The notes: generated by a model not told the origin, from the letters alone. A DNA stretch of 64,000 bases from Drosophila miranda (GCF_003369915.1 NC_046675.1:29698001-29762000); one strand, 5' to 3'; shown: positions 1-10,676, counted from the stretch's first letter. Numbers and translations are program-made.

Positions 1-1
1 C

Positions 2-1708
2 ACCTACAAACCCTCCTTTCTTACCGACCAGGAACTGAAGCATCTAATCCTGGAGGCCGCTGACGGGTTCCTCTTCGTGGTATCCTGTGATTCGGGTCGC
101 GTGATCTACGTTTCCGACTCGGTGACGCCCGTGCTGAATTACACCCAGAGCGACTGGTACGGCACCAGTCTGTACGAGCACATACATCCCGATGACCGCG
201 AGAAGATTCGCGAGCAGCTCTCCACCCAGGAATCACAGAATGCGGGACGTATCCTGGATCTCAAATCGGGCACGGTGAAAAAGGAGGGACATCAGTCTTC
301 GATGAGATTGAGCATGGGCGCCCGTCGCGGTTTTATTTGTCGCATGCGCGTGGGTAATGTCAGCTCCGATTCCATGGTATCGGGACATCTGAATCGCCTG
401 AAGCAGCGCAACTCCCTCGGACCCTCTCGCGATGGCACCAACTTTGCTGTGGTTCATTGCACGGGGTATATCAAGAATTGGCCGCCCACGGATATGTTCC
501 CCAATATGCATATGGAGCGGGATGTAGACGACATGACGTCCCACTGCTGCCTGGTGGCCATCGGTAGGCTGCAGGTCACCTCCACGGCAGCGAATGACAT
601 GAGCGGCTCAAACAATCAGAGTGAATTCATCACACGCCATGCCATGGACGGGAAATTCACGTTTGTCGATCAGCGTGTGCTAAACATTCTGGGCTACACC
701 CCAACGGAGCTGCTAGGGAAGATTTGCTACGACTTCTTTCATCCCGAAGATCAGAGTCACATGAAGGAGAGCTTCGATCAGGTGCTCAAACAGAAAGGAC
801 AGATGTTCTCTTTGCTCTACAGGGCACGGGCCAAGAATTCCGAATACGTTTGGCTGCGCACCCAGGCGTATGCCTTCCTCAATCCCTACACCGATGAAGT
901 GGAATACATTGTGTGCACGAACAGCTCCGGGAAGACCATGCACGGTGCTCCGATTGACGCCGCTGCGGCCCACACACCTGAACAACAGCAACAACAGCAG
1001 CAGCAGCAGGAGCATGTTTATGTGCAGGCCCCTGGCGTGGATTACACACGCAGGGAACTCACTCCCGCTGGCAGTGCCACCAATGATGGGATGTACCAGA
1101 CCCACATGCTCAGCATGCAGGCGCCCACGCCACAGCAGCAGCAACAGCAGCGTCCGGGATCGGCCCAGAACACACCAGTGGGCTATGCCTACGATACAAC
1201 GCATTCGCCGTACAGCGCAGGTGGACCCTCGCCACTGGCCAAGATCCCCAAGTCGGGCACGTCACCTACGCCCGGGGCGCCCAATGCGTGGGGCGCACTG
1301 CGTCCGCAACAGCAACAGCAGCAACAACAACAGCCCGTCACCGAAGGCTATGCGTATCAGCAGACCAGCCCGGCACGGTCGCCGAGTGGACCAACCTACA
1401 CGCAGCTAAGCGCTGGCAATGGCAATCGGCAGCAGCAACCCCAACCGCAGGGACCATATCAGGCAGTACCACCGCCGCCACCACCGAATGCGCCGGGCAT
1501 GTGGGACTGGCAGAATGCAGGAGGTCACCCACATCCTCCCCATCCGACGGCGCATCCGCATCATCCGCATGCACATCCCGGGGGACCAGCCGGAGCCGGT
1601 CAGCCGCAAGGTCAGGAGTTCTCCGACATGCTCCAGATGCTCGATCACAGTGCACCCACAACATTCGAGGATTTGAACATAAATATGTTTAGTACACCGT
1701 TTGAGTAA
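2..1708 (+). CDS. tgo: Tango (ARNT homologue), C-terminal part, 5' cut by window edge
   Basis: Tango is the common bHLH-PAS partner that heterodimerises with Trachealess, Single-minded, Spineless and Similar in the nucleus. The frame is already open at base 2, so the gene enters from the left; 568 codons are present and the bHLH domain is missing. Visible parts: the PAS-A core (starts YKPSFLTDQELKH, then GRVIYVSDSVTPVLN, later GTVKKEG and the FICRMR and VVHCTGYIK strings seen in ARNT); PAS-B around fragment residues 210-310 (FVDQRVLNILGY, FFHPED, YVWLRTQAYAF); then a low-complexity activation region with four polyglutamine runs (for example near 985-1009 and 1306-1335) and a His/Pro/Gly-rich stretch at about 1527-1610. 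The stop TAA is at 1706-1708. The whole part is one exon here, with no internal intron needed. Identification rests on strong resemblance to ARNT; the family's usual length in flies is about 640 aa. Confidence 0.95.
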   Translation, partial: TYKPSFLTDQELKHLILEAADGFLFVVSCDSGRVIYVSDSVTPVLNYTQSDWYGTSLYEHIHPDDREKIREQLSTQESQNAGRILDLKSGTVKKEGHQSSMRLSMGARRGFICRMRVGNVSSDSMVSGHLNRLKQRNSLGPSRDGTNFAVVHCTGYIKNWPPTDMFPNMHMERDVDDMTSHCCLVAIGRLQVTSTAANDMSGSNNQSEFITRHAMDGKFTFVDQRVLNILGYTPTELLGKICYDFFHPEDQSHMKESFDQVLKQKGQMFSLLYRARAKNSEYVWLRTQAYAFLNPYTDEVEYIVCTNSSGKTMHGAPIDAAAAHTPEQQQQQQQQQEHVYVQAPGVDYTRRELTPAGSATNDGMYQTHMLSMQAPTPQQQQQQRPGSAQNTPVGYAYDTTHSPYSAGGPSPLAKIPKSGTSPTPGAPNAWGALRPQQQQQQQQQPVTEGYAYQQTSPARSPSGPTYTQLSAGNGNRQQQPQPQGPYQAVPPPPPPNAPGMWDWQNAGGHPHPPHPTAHPHHPHAHPGGPAGAGQPQGQEFSDMLQMLDHSAPTTFEDLNINMFSTPFE

Positions 1709-2687
1709 TCCCTACAGTCCTATGCAATCCAATCCCACTCTATCTGCCGCGTCTCTCTCTCTTGACCATTTCTCAAGTGCAATCTATCGGAAAATTGTTG
1801 AAATAATTCAGCCAAAACGCAGACCCATGGTAATCTCGTAAATAGCAATTTAAGTACATAACGATGGGGCACGTACACAAGAATTCCGATATTCGTATCT
1901 TCATTTTGTCGGCCCCTCCCTAAACCCCGCTAATTCGCAAAAAGCTAAAGGTATTTGCAATTAAAGAGCACACAAGAGCGATATATATTTATTCAGAGCC
2001 TATGAATTCTATACGATTTCTGAAAAGGGCTTCGACTTGGGAGTGAAATTTTCTCTTATCTTCTTTTCTCATTAAGTGCTCCAACCATTATGCAAATTTT
2101 CAAGTTCATATGCAACTTATATACATATATAAATACGTATACAAATCGTAGTCTAATATACAAAAATTGTTAATTTTAAGCAAAAGCACATACAAACCCT
2201 CCCCTGAAAAGTATTGCCCTCCAGCGCCAACATTGACACCAATCCAATTCTCCCATTAATTTCGCTCGCTTTCTGCGAATGCAAACAAAAGTATATCACA
2301 CACACATCTGCATATATTCATTTATAAACAAATTCGCTTAATGTGCAGCTTTTCTTTCGTTTTTAGACGAAAACGTCTGAACTTTCAAGCTCAATACAGT
2401 GGCGTTCAAAATTGAATTGCACATACGTACTGGAAACAGAGGCGGCACAAACTACATTGTCAGCTGCAAGACGAATGCACCCCCCCCACCCATTCAATTA
2501 TGACAAATTAGTTATTAAGCAAAAAAAACTTCAAGAAACAAATTTTTACACAAATCGTTTAGTCGCTAAGTCCACCCCTTTTTTTGTAATTAAGCCACAA
2601 AATCAACGATTATGCTTAGAGTTTTGGGGTATTGAGAACAAATATTTCGGTTTTTAATGAAAAATAAACTTAATGTACTACTAACTA
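1709..2687. other. tango 3' UTR and convergent intergenic spacer
   Basis: AT-rich sequence between the tango stop and the HMCES stop, which face each other. It holds several AATAAA-like hexamers and no convincing open frame. A GC-poor ORF at 2412-2657 lacks family resemblance and is treated as chance. Confidence 0.6.
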
Positions 2688-3939
2688 TTATGGAGGAGAG
2701 GACTTATTTTCGCTTTCGCTGCCGCCACAGCTAGGTTTCTGGAGTGCCTTTTTGAAATCGCTGAAACGCTGACGCTTGGCAGGACTATTCGCATCCGGCG
2801 AATTCTTGCGCTTCGTTGCACTATCTTTGTCCTCCTCATCACTGGGCTCGCTCTGCTCAGCCTTGATTTGTTCCTCGCGCTTTTTACGGACATTTAGCCA
2901 GGCCATCATAGTCTTATTCATGGGTGGCTTGGCCGGTTTTGCGGCCAGCTCGATGGGCTTGTTGCATTCCTCGCTCTTGTTGCGTGAATTGTTCACCAGC
3001 TTGGTGACCCGATGCCATTCTAGGGATTTAGCAGGCCGCAAAGTGGCCAAGGCCTGCGAATCGCTTACACGCTTAAAGTCCAGCCAATCCTAGGGATATT
3101 ACATTATTAATTGCATATAAAATAAAGCATTTTTGTGACTCACGTTCATTTGCTGCTCGGTTTCTAGTATGGCTGGCATTCGGTAGTGCATCCAGTCCAT
3201 GATTTTGCTGGACTGGAAGGTAATAATACTGTAGCTATACATTTTGTCGCCACTCTCATCCTCCCACACATCAAACAGCCCGGCCATCCGCAGGAGCTTC
3301 ACATTCGATGGCGTCCAAGTGGTCTTGTCGTAGATCTTGACATCGGTCTCTTGGGGAACAAAGATTAGGTAGGCTTCCCGCTCGGATGGTTTTTTGGCTG
3401 GTCCAGCCGTCTGCCATTCGTAGAAACCTTCGCAGAGCACCACACAACGTTGGCCACGCTTAAAGGGTCCTCGATAGAGTTTCGAGTCCATCAGGTGCTC
3501 CAGCCGGCAGTTGTTGGTGGTGAGGCCATGCTTGCGGTAGTCGCCCTTGTGCCAGAATGGAATCATGCCCCACATCATGGGCATAACAATGCGAGCGCAT
3601 TTCTGATCCTCCTGGTCCGAAAAGTGGGCCGCAGAAACCACGACGGGCGTTATATCTGTGGGAGCTATGTTGTAGGATGCCTGGTAGCGTCGACCCAAAT
3701 TGAATTCCGCGCGCCACTCTGGTGTTTCCATCCCTTTTCTTTCTTCATCCTCTGGCGCGATATCATCATCTTTTTCCTCTTTATGCGCATCAGTTTCCTT
3801 CTTGACGCTGCTGTTTTGGTATTTGCAAGCACACAGCACCTGATCTGGATCTAGGGTTCTACCGATTTAGCAGATTCTATTAGCAGATAGCAGACAATTT
3901 GTTTAACTTAAAAACTTACAAGCAAGTTCTTCCGCACAT
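2688..3939 (-). CDS. HMCES/SRAP-domain abasic-site protein
   Basis: Orthologue of human HMCES and bacterial YedK, which crosslink to abasic sites in single-stranded DNA through the N-terminal cysteine and so shield replication forks. Three exons: 3920-3939, 3144-3858 and 2688-3089 (378 aa). The tiny first exon was placed by finding ATG-TGC-GGA-AGA followed by a GTAAGT donor at 3919; splicing to 3858 gives MCGRTCLTLDPDQ, matching the MCGR start of the family and supplying the catalytic Cys2 after Met removal. Further hallmarks are TTNNCR (active-site Asn), CVVLCEGFYEW (active-site Glu), MHYRMPAIL (active-site His region) and, in the last exon, DWLDFKRVS and LVNNSRN as in human HMCES. The C-terminus is Lys/Ser-rich and disordered (PAKRQRFSDF), a plausible place for partner motifs. 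A Motif 1-type site lies about 165 bp upstream. I believe the D. melanogaster orthologue is CG11986, from memory only. Confidence 0.93.
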
Positions 3940-4065
3940 GGATTGATACTTCGATAATTCTGGTCATGCAACTCTCGTCGAGCTCGTAAACAAAACACTA
4001 TACACCTCAATTCGTTGTCGCCAATTTGAACCAATTTTGCCATAAATAAGGAAAAATACAATATC

Positions 4066-4083
4066 AGCCAGCTGCAGCTGGCT
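4066..4083. repeat. 18-bp perfect palindrome with tandem CAGCTG E-boxes
   Basis: AGCCAGCTG joined to its own reverse complement, containing two adjacent CAGCTG hexamers (4069-4074 and 4075-4080). It lies about 130 bp upstream of the HMCES start and next to a Motif 1-like site, so a role in that promoter is possible but inferred. Confidence 0.7.
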
Positions 4084-4101
4084 ACGACTGCTGATCAAGC
4101 A

Positions 4102-4112
4102 CAGTGTGACCG
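4102..4112 (-). promoter_or_regulatory. Motif 1 / M1BP-type core promoter site
   Basis: Reading the minus strand gives CGGTCACACTG, which fits the Drosophila Motif 1 consensus YGGTCACACTR at every position. It sits about 165 bp upstream of the HMCES ATG and points toward it, as expected for a housekeeping promoter. The transcription start itself is not determined. Confidence 0.7.
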
Positions 4113-4293
4113 TAGCGGGACTTACGCCCGCGCAGCAAGCACAACAGCTGATTTTTTGAAACAAAATCAGAGTGGCCGGTTGCGGTGGTTTTTATTTAAT
4201 TTTTTTTTAAGTTCACCCAAAATCTGTTTACAGTACAGCCTGGTCTCGCGGTTTTCGAATGCATACCACGCAATAAGACTATAGACTATAAGG

Positions 4294-4638
4294 CTATAAG
4301 ACTTCCAGAATAATAGTTGTTAATTGTGTGCGGCATATGAAATGCAAAAAAAAATTAATTAAACAGAACATTTGATGTTTTCGAAACAAATTTCCAGCTC
4401 GTACCTGGTTCCGTACTGGGGAAAGTCCCGTAATTTCGTCCCTTGAGTTGGATAAAATTCGTAGTTGCTCTGTCTCCTTTTCTGTCCAAAAAGTGATCGT
4501 CGCCAGCAGCTTTAACGGGTCCCGTTTTGCGTGTCTGTTTTGTAGTGGCGGTAGTAGCGCGCGGCACAGTGTGTCAAATATTGTTTGCGTGTCAGAAAAG
4601 AAAGATTCAAAATGAACTTTCTTGGCTGGCCCCGACAT
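4294..4638 (-). CDS. Doubtful small ORF, possibly a spliced gene's first exon
   Basis: An open frame begins with a true ATG at 4638 (MSGPAKKVHFESFFSDTQ) and runs 114 codons. It meets a plausible donor, CAG|GTACGAGC, after about 79 codons, and the residues beyond that point become hydrophobic and unconvincing, so the coding part may stop there. A second frame over the same bases (4355-4567, starting only at GTG) is also open. I recognise no domain and found no clear acceptor downstream. It lies between HMCES and Kcmf1, where a small gene would fit, but a chance ORF is equally likely. Confidence 0.3.
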   Translation of the reverse strand: MSGPAKKVHFESFFSDTQTIFDTLCRALLPPLQNRHAKRDPLKLLATITFWTEKETEQLRILSNSRDEITGLSPVRNQVRAGNLFRKHQMFCLINFFLHFICRTQLTTIILEVL

Positions 4639-4784
4639 AACTATATCGAAAACTATCTAAAAAATAAAATACATCTATATCAGTAGTAGATGCCAGCCAG
4701 CAGAACGAAATATATTAAATTAAAGAATAAAATAAATACATTGTGCAAGGATGAAAATGGTCTTTGAATAATAATAATAGATAG

Positions 4785-4880
4785 ATAGATATCGCCCTAG
4801 TCAAGTGGTAACGACACGACACTATCGACTGTTCCAAAAACCCGGGGTCTTCGGCTCTGGCGTTCGGCTACCGCCGAGGC
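4785..4880 (+). repeat. tRNA-like / SINE-like fragment (tentative)
   Basis: TAGTCAAGTGG at about 4799 fits the Pol III A-box (TRGYNNARNGG) and is followed some 35 nt later by GTTCCAAAAACCC, a degenerate B-box. No full cloverleaf can be drawn, so this is at most a decayed tRNA-derived fragment. Confidence 0.25.
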
Positions 4881-5010
4881 AGATGTGGAGGCGTGTAGCG
4901 GAGACCTATTATACCATATCTAAATACCTATATATCTTTCATTATAATAAATCAAAGCAAACACGCAAACTTTTTTTTTGTTAATAATTAGCCGGGCTCT
5001 TCGGTAGATA

Positions 5011-5018
5011 TATCGATA
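5011..5018. promoter_or_regulatory. DRE (TATCGATA)
   Basis: Exact DNA-replication-related element, bound by DREF in Drosophila housekeeping promoters. It lies upstream of the Kcmf1 leader, and a one-mismatch Motif 1 site (CGGTCGCACTG) follows at 5076-5086 on the plus strand, so this is the likely Kcmf1 promoter. Confidence 0.6.
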
Positions 5019-5099
5019 GAAAATTGAAAAATTGTGGGATCTATTGAAATTTGGTGTTTGTGGGCTCAAGCCATACGGTCGCACTGCAGGTCAGGAAAA

Positions 5100-6459
5100 G
5101 CTTTTCACTCGACAAAAATTTATTTTCATTTCAATTTAATAATTTTTGAGTGCTAGTGCATCAAAGCTACAGTAAATTAGATAATACAGCACCATAGCGA
5201 AGTATGTTGCCGTGTCCCCACAAATAATACCAACTAACACGCTTGCATGTCAAGAAAACTGTGGACTGTAAACTGCATCACAGTCGCAGCAACACCAACA
5301 ACAATAAAATCATCATCGACAGCTTCTTGTGTATATAGGCTATGGAAAATTCGCAATGAACAAAAGATTTCAGCGCAATTTGCAATTGCGTAGCATTCGC
5401 ATATATGCTATGCATGTGTTTACCCATACAAGTGCAAGACAATGTATATAAGGCGAAGATTGTACAAGAATTCCGCGGCGCCTGTGAATAACGTGCAAAG
5501 AACGCGAGAAAAGCATTCGACGCATAAGCTTATAAATAGTGACAAACTACAACAGCACAGCCTACTGTTATTCCCAGCTGCCTGCCCAATCAGCTTGCTC
5601 AAAGTTCTCATCCAAGGGAGCTTTCTTTGACAAAAAGAAAGAAAAAAATCGCACATAGCGTTGCCATATATCCGGGGGGAAAAAGCCCACGACATCCACG
5701 AAAAGTTGAAAATTTTCGCGACCAAAAAGTTAAAAATAAATGTTTACTGTTTGTGCTTAATGTTAAAATGGAGGAAAAAAGCTGAAAGAGAAAAGGGAAA
5801 ACTGCAATTGCCCCCTCAGCCGCAGCCGCATTCAACAAAGTGTTAAAAGTAATTTTGCTATGGCTCGCGCTCGATTGTATTGAATAATTTTATTGCTCGG
5901 GCCAGCTAGTGGGTGGGGATGAGCGACTCTTTTTATACCTTTCCTTTTTCTGTTTTCTGTTCGTTTTTCGAAAGACAATGCGAAAAGAAATAAAGAACAA
6001 CCGTAATCGAGTGGATGAGAAAGCACGGTGCGAAGAAAATACACATATAAGAGTGTGTGTGTGATGTGTGGCGAAACACTGAAAAAAGAAAAGTGCACAG
6101 ACCGCGAGAAAACAAAAGAAGAAGAAGACGATGACTGTCTAGGTATCCCGGGACGTAATGCTGCTTCTCCTTCTCCGAAATTGGTTCTTTGTTTTCAGTC
6201 TGCGTTTTATTTATGGTTATCTTCTAGCTCCTTTGTATCCTAAATGTCTACAATATATCAATCTCGAACGAATCAACCAAAACCCAACATACACAGCCAC
6301 TGAACCAACAGCACAAGTCCAAACAATCATCGTCCATCACAATCATCAAAAAGAGGCGTCAAGAGAACCACAGAACCAACACAGAAACCCCCATCTTCTC
6401 CTGGGACCTGTCAGCGGGAGAGGCTCTGTATCGTGAAGTGTAGCCCGTGCTGCCGTATA
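5100..6459 (+). other. Probable Kcmf1 promoter and long 5' leader
   Basis: About 1.3 kb between the promoter-type motifs at 5011-5086 and the Kcmf1 ATG. It contains short ORFs in all frames but none with protein-like character. It may be one long leader or hold an unrecognised 5' intron. Confidence 0.45.
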
Positions 6460-8201
6460 ATGAGTCGACATGAAGGTACCACTCCATACCATGCAGATCG
6501 ATCTCTGACTAAACATACTAAACTATTATGATCTAATCCAGGTGTCAGCTGCGATTCATGTCTCAAGAGCAATTTCAATGGACGCCGCTACAAGTGCTTA
6601 ATCTGCTATGATTACGATTTATGCGCCGATTGCTATGAGGAAGGCGTCACCTCCACTCGCCACCTGGTCGAGCATCCTATGCAGTGCATACTTACCCGTT
6701 CCGATATCGAGCTATATTTCGGCGGTGAGATGTTAACATCGGATCAGCCGCAGAGCTTCACGTGTCCCTACTGCAAGAAGATGGGCTTCAGCGATGCCAC
6801 GCTGCTGGAGCATGTCTCTGCCGAGCATACGGAGACCAGTCTCGAGGTTGTATGTCCGGTCTGTGCCGGACTACCGGGCGGTGATCCGAATCTAGTCACA
6901 GATGACTTTGCCGGTCATCTAACATTGGAGCATCGGCAGGGACCACGCGAGCTAATATCCTTTTTGATATCCTTTTCCAAACACCTACGAATATTCCATT
7001 ACTTGTAAGCTTTCAGCCCATTCAATTTTTGTTGGTTGCCCTTAACCTTATAGATAATACGATGAGCCATCTTCCATTCGTCATGGCGGTGGAGTGCGTC
7101 GCATCCCTGGACGCACTCTCGGCGGACCACGAACGCGTCGTTCCAATATGCACTTCAGCTCGTCGAGCGGTCTGTCGGCCTTGTCGCCCTCGGGTCGCGA
7201 ATCGGTTGATCCCATTGCGGAATTGCTCTCTCAGCTGTCCGGCGTTAGACGCGGCGGCCCACCTACGTCGCAATTGCAACAGCTACAGATGCAGATGCAG
7301 TTGGACAGGCAGCAGGTGACGGTAAGACGGAGACAGGGAGACGGAGACGTCCCATCCTCTGGCTCTATATTTCTGTGTGTTTTTGTGTGTATAAGGAAAT
7401 TTCGACTTTTTGGTGCTTTTGTTTTGTGCATTATTCTAGGCATCGCGCCAAATCGATCGACTGCCAAGGCGTGCGCATCCCATAGTCTCAACATCGAATT
7501 CGAATGCCGCTATGGCCGAGGTGATCAGCGGCGGCGGAGGCAGTGGTGCAGTTGGTAGCGGCAGCAGCAACAGCGGCAGTGGAGGTTTAAGTGGCAGTGG
7601 TGTGACCGCACCGCCCAACCTGCGCACCACCGAGTGGCCGGTGACAGCGAGCTTCTCGACATCGGCCAGCAATCATCAGCAGACTCAGTCGAGTCTGGCC
7701 GCCAATAGCCTCAATGCCAGAGAAGTAGTTCATCCCTCTAGCCCACATGCCATGAGTGAATTGTCCACTAATCCGCTCTGTCCACTATCATCCTTGCAGG
7801 CGGTCGGCACTAGCAGCAGCTCAAACAATGCCCTCGGAATTAGTGTGGGCGTCGGTGGTGCGCCAAATGGTAACGGCGCAAACGGAGCCACTGGCCAGGC
7901 GGCTGGTCAGGGCTCGACAGCTGGCGAGGCTTTGTTGTTGGCCCAATTTATGCAGCCCACACTCACAGAGGCTGAGTGGGCGAATGTGGAGCGCAAGCGG
8001 GCAGATCGGTGAGTTTTCCGCAACAGTAACACTCTTGTTCTGAGACCTTATTGAACCTCTTTTGTTCTCCGGCGTTGTAGCTCCATGTTTGTGCAGTCGC
8101 TGCTGCTGTCGATGCTATGCACAGAGGCCCTGGACTTGAATGCGTCCAATGAAAGCATCGATGGCATGGCAAAGAGTGATAATGTAAATAAGGGGCAACA
8201 A

Positions 8202-8243
<42 letters not shown>

Positions 8244-8696
8244 GAGGAGGACACTCTGCTGAACAACAATGCCGATGTGGAGCAGCAGCAGCAAGCACAG
8301 CCCGCCATGGTGCGACAGGTGAATCAAATGCAACAGACCTCGCCCGAGGATTTTGTTTGCGATGAGTATCGCTATAAAAACAAAAAGGCCAATACAACAC
8401 AAACAAGTGGCACGGCAGGAGGTGTCGTCGGAGGAGGAGGAGGTATCGGTGGTGTTGGTGGTGGGGGAGGAGTAGCCGGAGCAAATGCAGCTACTGGGGG
8501 TGCGGTTGGTGGAGCTGGCAGTAAGCCAACAGCTGACAGAGGCATCGAAAGACGCGGCCGTCCGCCACCACCAGAGATGGCCACGGGCTCCCAGCCGCCG
8601 CAGCAGCAGCAGTCCACGCCCGCAGCTTCCCAGCAGAAATACAAACAGAATGCAAATTCGGCGGCAAACACAAATCAAATTCCCGACACTAGGTAG
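6460..8696 (+). CDS. Kcmf1: KCMF1-type ZZ zinc-finger E3 ubiquitin ligase
   Basis: KCMF1 is a ZZ- and C2H2-finger ubiquitin ligase that works with UBR4-type N-recognins. Exons: 6460-6475, 6542-6954 (or to 6966), 7061-7321, 7440-8008, 8081-8696; 624 aa (or 628). The start MSRHEG is split by the first intron and is identical to the vertebrate start. Next come the ZZ finger (CDSCLKSNFNGRRYKCLICYDY...CADCY), two Cys/His clusters (CPYCKKMGF; CPVCAGLPGGDPN), HFSSSSGLSALSPS, the DPIAELLSQLSGVRR segment, and near the C-terminus ADRSMFVQSLLLSML, matching human ADRSLFVQELLLSTL. The intron after exon 2 is U12-type AT-AC. The fly protein is much longer than human KCMF1 (381 aa) because of Gly/Ser-rich and polyglutamine inserts (17 Gln near 8198-8243). 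A GT-AG alternative for intron 2 would bring in a stop and was rejected. The D. melanogaster orthologue is CG11984 by memory. Confidence 0.95.
6955..7060 (+). other. U12-type AT-AC intron with two tandem donors
   Basis: The intron starts ATATCCTTT (exact U12 AT-AC donor) at 6955 and a second ATATCCTTTT starts at 6967. It ends in AC at 7059-7060, preceded by a branch-site match CCTTAAC at 7040-7046. Both donors keep phase 0. The upstream one gives REL-DEPSS, aligned with human RDL-DESSG; the downstream one inserts Ile-Ser-Phe-Leu. Confidence 0.9.
8198..8243 (+). repeat. CAG/CAA coding repeat in Kcmf1
   Basis: In-frame mixed CAA/CAG tract coding 17 consecutive glutamines in the last exon. Mixed codons near its start and nearly pure CAG at its 3' end suggest recent length change at that end. 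Confidence 0.9.
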
Positions 8697-9272
8697 TGCC
8701 TCTGATGATCCAGATGATCGATCACCACACCACATAACAGCAAAGATGCATCCACAACACCACATGTAGCTGCAGCAGCCACAAAACAACAAAAAATCTA
8801 TCACCACCACTACCACCACCAATCCAACCAGAAGAAGAGCCACAACAGCAACAGCAACAAGAACTACAAGAAACACAGCCGTATATGTAACAACAAAAAC
8901 AACCAATCGTAGTAGGGAGAGTAGTGCTGCTGCTCCCCGGAGGCAGGCTCCCAGGAGTTCAAGGAGTTCCCGGGAGTACCGATTCATCTCTAGCAGCTGC
9001 CCGACGCATCCGCCGCCGCAGCAATTTCGTCAAATGGAAAACTATATTATGTATCGTTTATTAAATATATTAAAATTTATATAATTATAAAAAAAAACAG
9101 GATGGAGAGATGTGTGCAGCAAGAAAATTATTGTAATCATTGAATTAATTATAATTTAAAGAAACCACAAAAAACGAAAAATAATTGACTTCTGTTCTGG
9201 CTTTCCCTCTGACTAAATTCGTAATTAATTTGTACGATTTACGAGACTAGTAGGATTATGGCGTGGCATTTT

Positions 9273-10676
9273 TCATTCCTTAAATCTTTCCACCTCCACG
9301 GGAGGCAAACTCTGGAGATCATAGGCGCTCTGCACTCCTCGCGGTAAAATACAGAAGAGCTGCTCCACCGCCTGCTTGACCTGTTGCTCCGAACAGTACG
9401 GATTGGCCATGACAATCTGGTGGGCCATCATCTTGGCTAGTTTCTTAAACAGAAATCGATTGGCAATGAGAGACTCCTGGAGGGGAGCCATCAGGTGCCG
9501 CACAATCCACGGGCGAATGCGGAGGATACAGCTGGCCAGCAGTACTTCATCCACCAGATCGATCGAGGGACTTGATATTTGGGCAGAAAACTCATCGTCA
9601 CTGTCCTCGCCAAAGAGTATGTGGAATTTGTGCCGCAGCCTATCCTCGCACCGCCAGTCGGCCTCCAGCAAGCGAATCAGGCAGGCATTGAGTCGCCGGC
9701 GCTGGGCATACAGTTCGCAGGGCCAGCGGCTGGTGCCTAAATTCGTTTCACTGTGCTCTGCGGTTGATACCAAGGGTGAGGGCGCATCTTCAGTGTCGTC
9801 TATGCCGGGCAGCTCCTCCAGGATGGCCGATACCTGAAGGTCGTCTGTTGTGCTTTCAATCCCAAAGATTTCATTTAGATCGGTGTTCTCATCGCCAAAT
9901 AGCAGGGCCATTTCCTTGCCAACTGCATCTTCGTCCTCCACTGGCTCCTGCTGTTGCTGCTGCTCAAGGACAACACGCTTGTTGCGACGAAGTTGACGAC
10001 AGCGGCGACACGGGAGTTCATTGTCGGCCTCTGATTTTTCGAGTCGCGCCTGAAACAAATCGATTTTCTGGCGCAGCTCAACGCTGCCGTAATCGTCATC
10101 TGCATGGAAATTACTCTGACTGTGACTTATAATATCATTTGATGGCTCGGTGCATACGGTTTGCGTTGCCTTATCGACCAAACATTCGACAGAGTTGGCT
10201 GGCAGTGCATCCTCGCCCTCGCTCCCACTCTCGCTACCCATGAGCTTCATGTTGTTCAACAAAACGTTGGCCAGGCGACACTCCTGCGTATTCCTTTGTA
10301 CGGTGGCTATCTGCGAGAACGGGACCCAAATTGTGTTAGCCAAGCAGCTTGCATACCACCCCAACATCCAGCCTACGTACCATCTTGACCATGCTCCGTT
10401 GATAGATCTGAGCAGCCATGCAAGCCTTGACTGCCATTTCCTCTAGCGTGCTCAGGCTCTGGGGGATGCAGGCCCACGCGGTGTTCTTGTGGTGATTCCT
10501 TGACTTCTTTGCCCAGGCGCAGACATTCTCCTGCAGCTGCCGCTCCAGGTAATGTACATATTGCTTACGAACCTTTCGATTTGAGGGATTAAATGCAGCC
10601 AAACATCAATAATTTTTTCCCATTTACTTACCACCTCTGTGAGCACCACGAAATCATTGTAACCTTCAAATGACAT
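9273..10676 (-). CDS. Unrecognised 424-aa protein, conserved-looking
   Basis: Exons 10632-10676, 10381-10572 and 9273-10310, all phase 0, give 424 aa. The ATG at 10676 (MSFEGYNDFVVLTEV) was preferred to an upstream in-frame GTG. I cannot name the family. The N-terminal 100 residues look helical and basic (VRKQYVHYLERQLQENVCAWAKKSR). Residues 100-220 are acidic and disordered, with a short Cys pair motif (LPCRRCRQLRR) and a five-Gln run. The C-terminal 190 residues again look folded and helical (RRRLNACLIRLLEADWRCEDRL; CILRIRPWIVRHLMAPLQES; FLFKKLAKMMAHQIV). No signal peptide or membrane segment is seen. Intron positions with good donors and acceptors and the consistent frame argue for a real gene. 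By position it may correspond to D. melanogaster CG11983, but that is a guess. Confidence 0.8.

Noticed and set aside
7005-7053. GT-AG intron (GTAAGC donor to TAG acceptor) in Kcmf1 instead of AT-AC
   Set aside because: Joining these sites gives an immediate in-frame stop, while the AT-AC choice restores the exact KCMF1 sequence.
8115-8987. 290-codon minus-strand ORF full of Leu and Val
   Set aside because: It is the antisense of the CAG repeat and Gly-rich coding region of Kcmf1; composition is that of a shadow.
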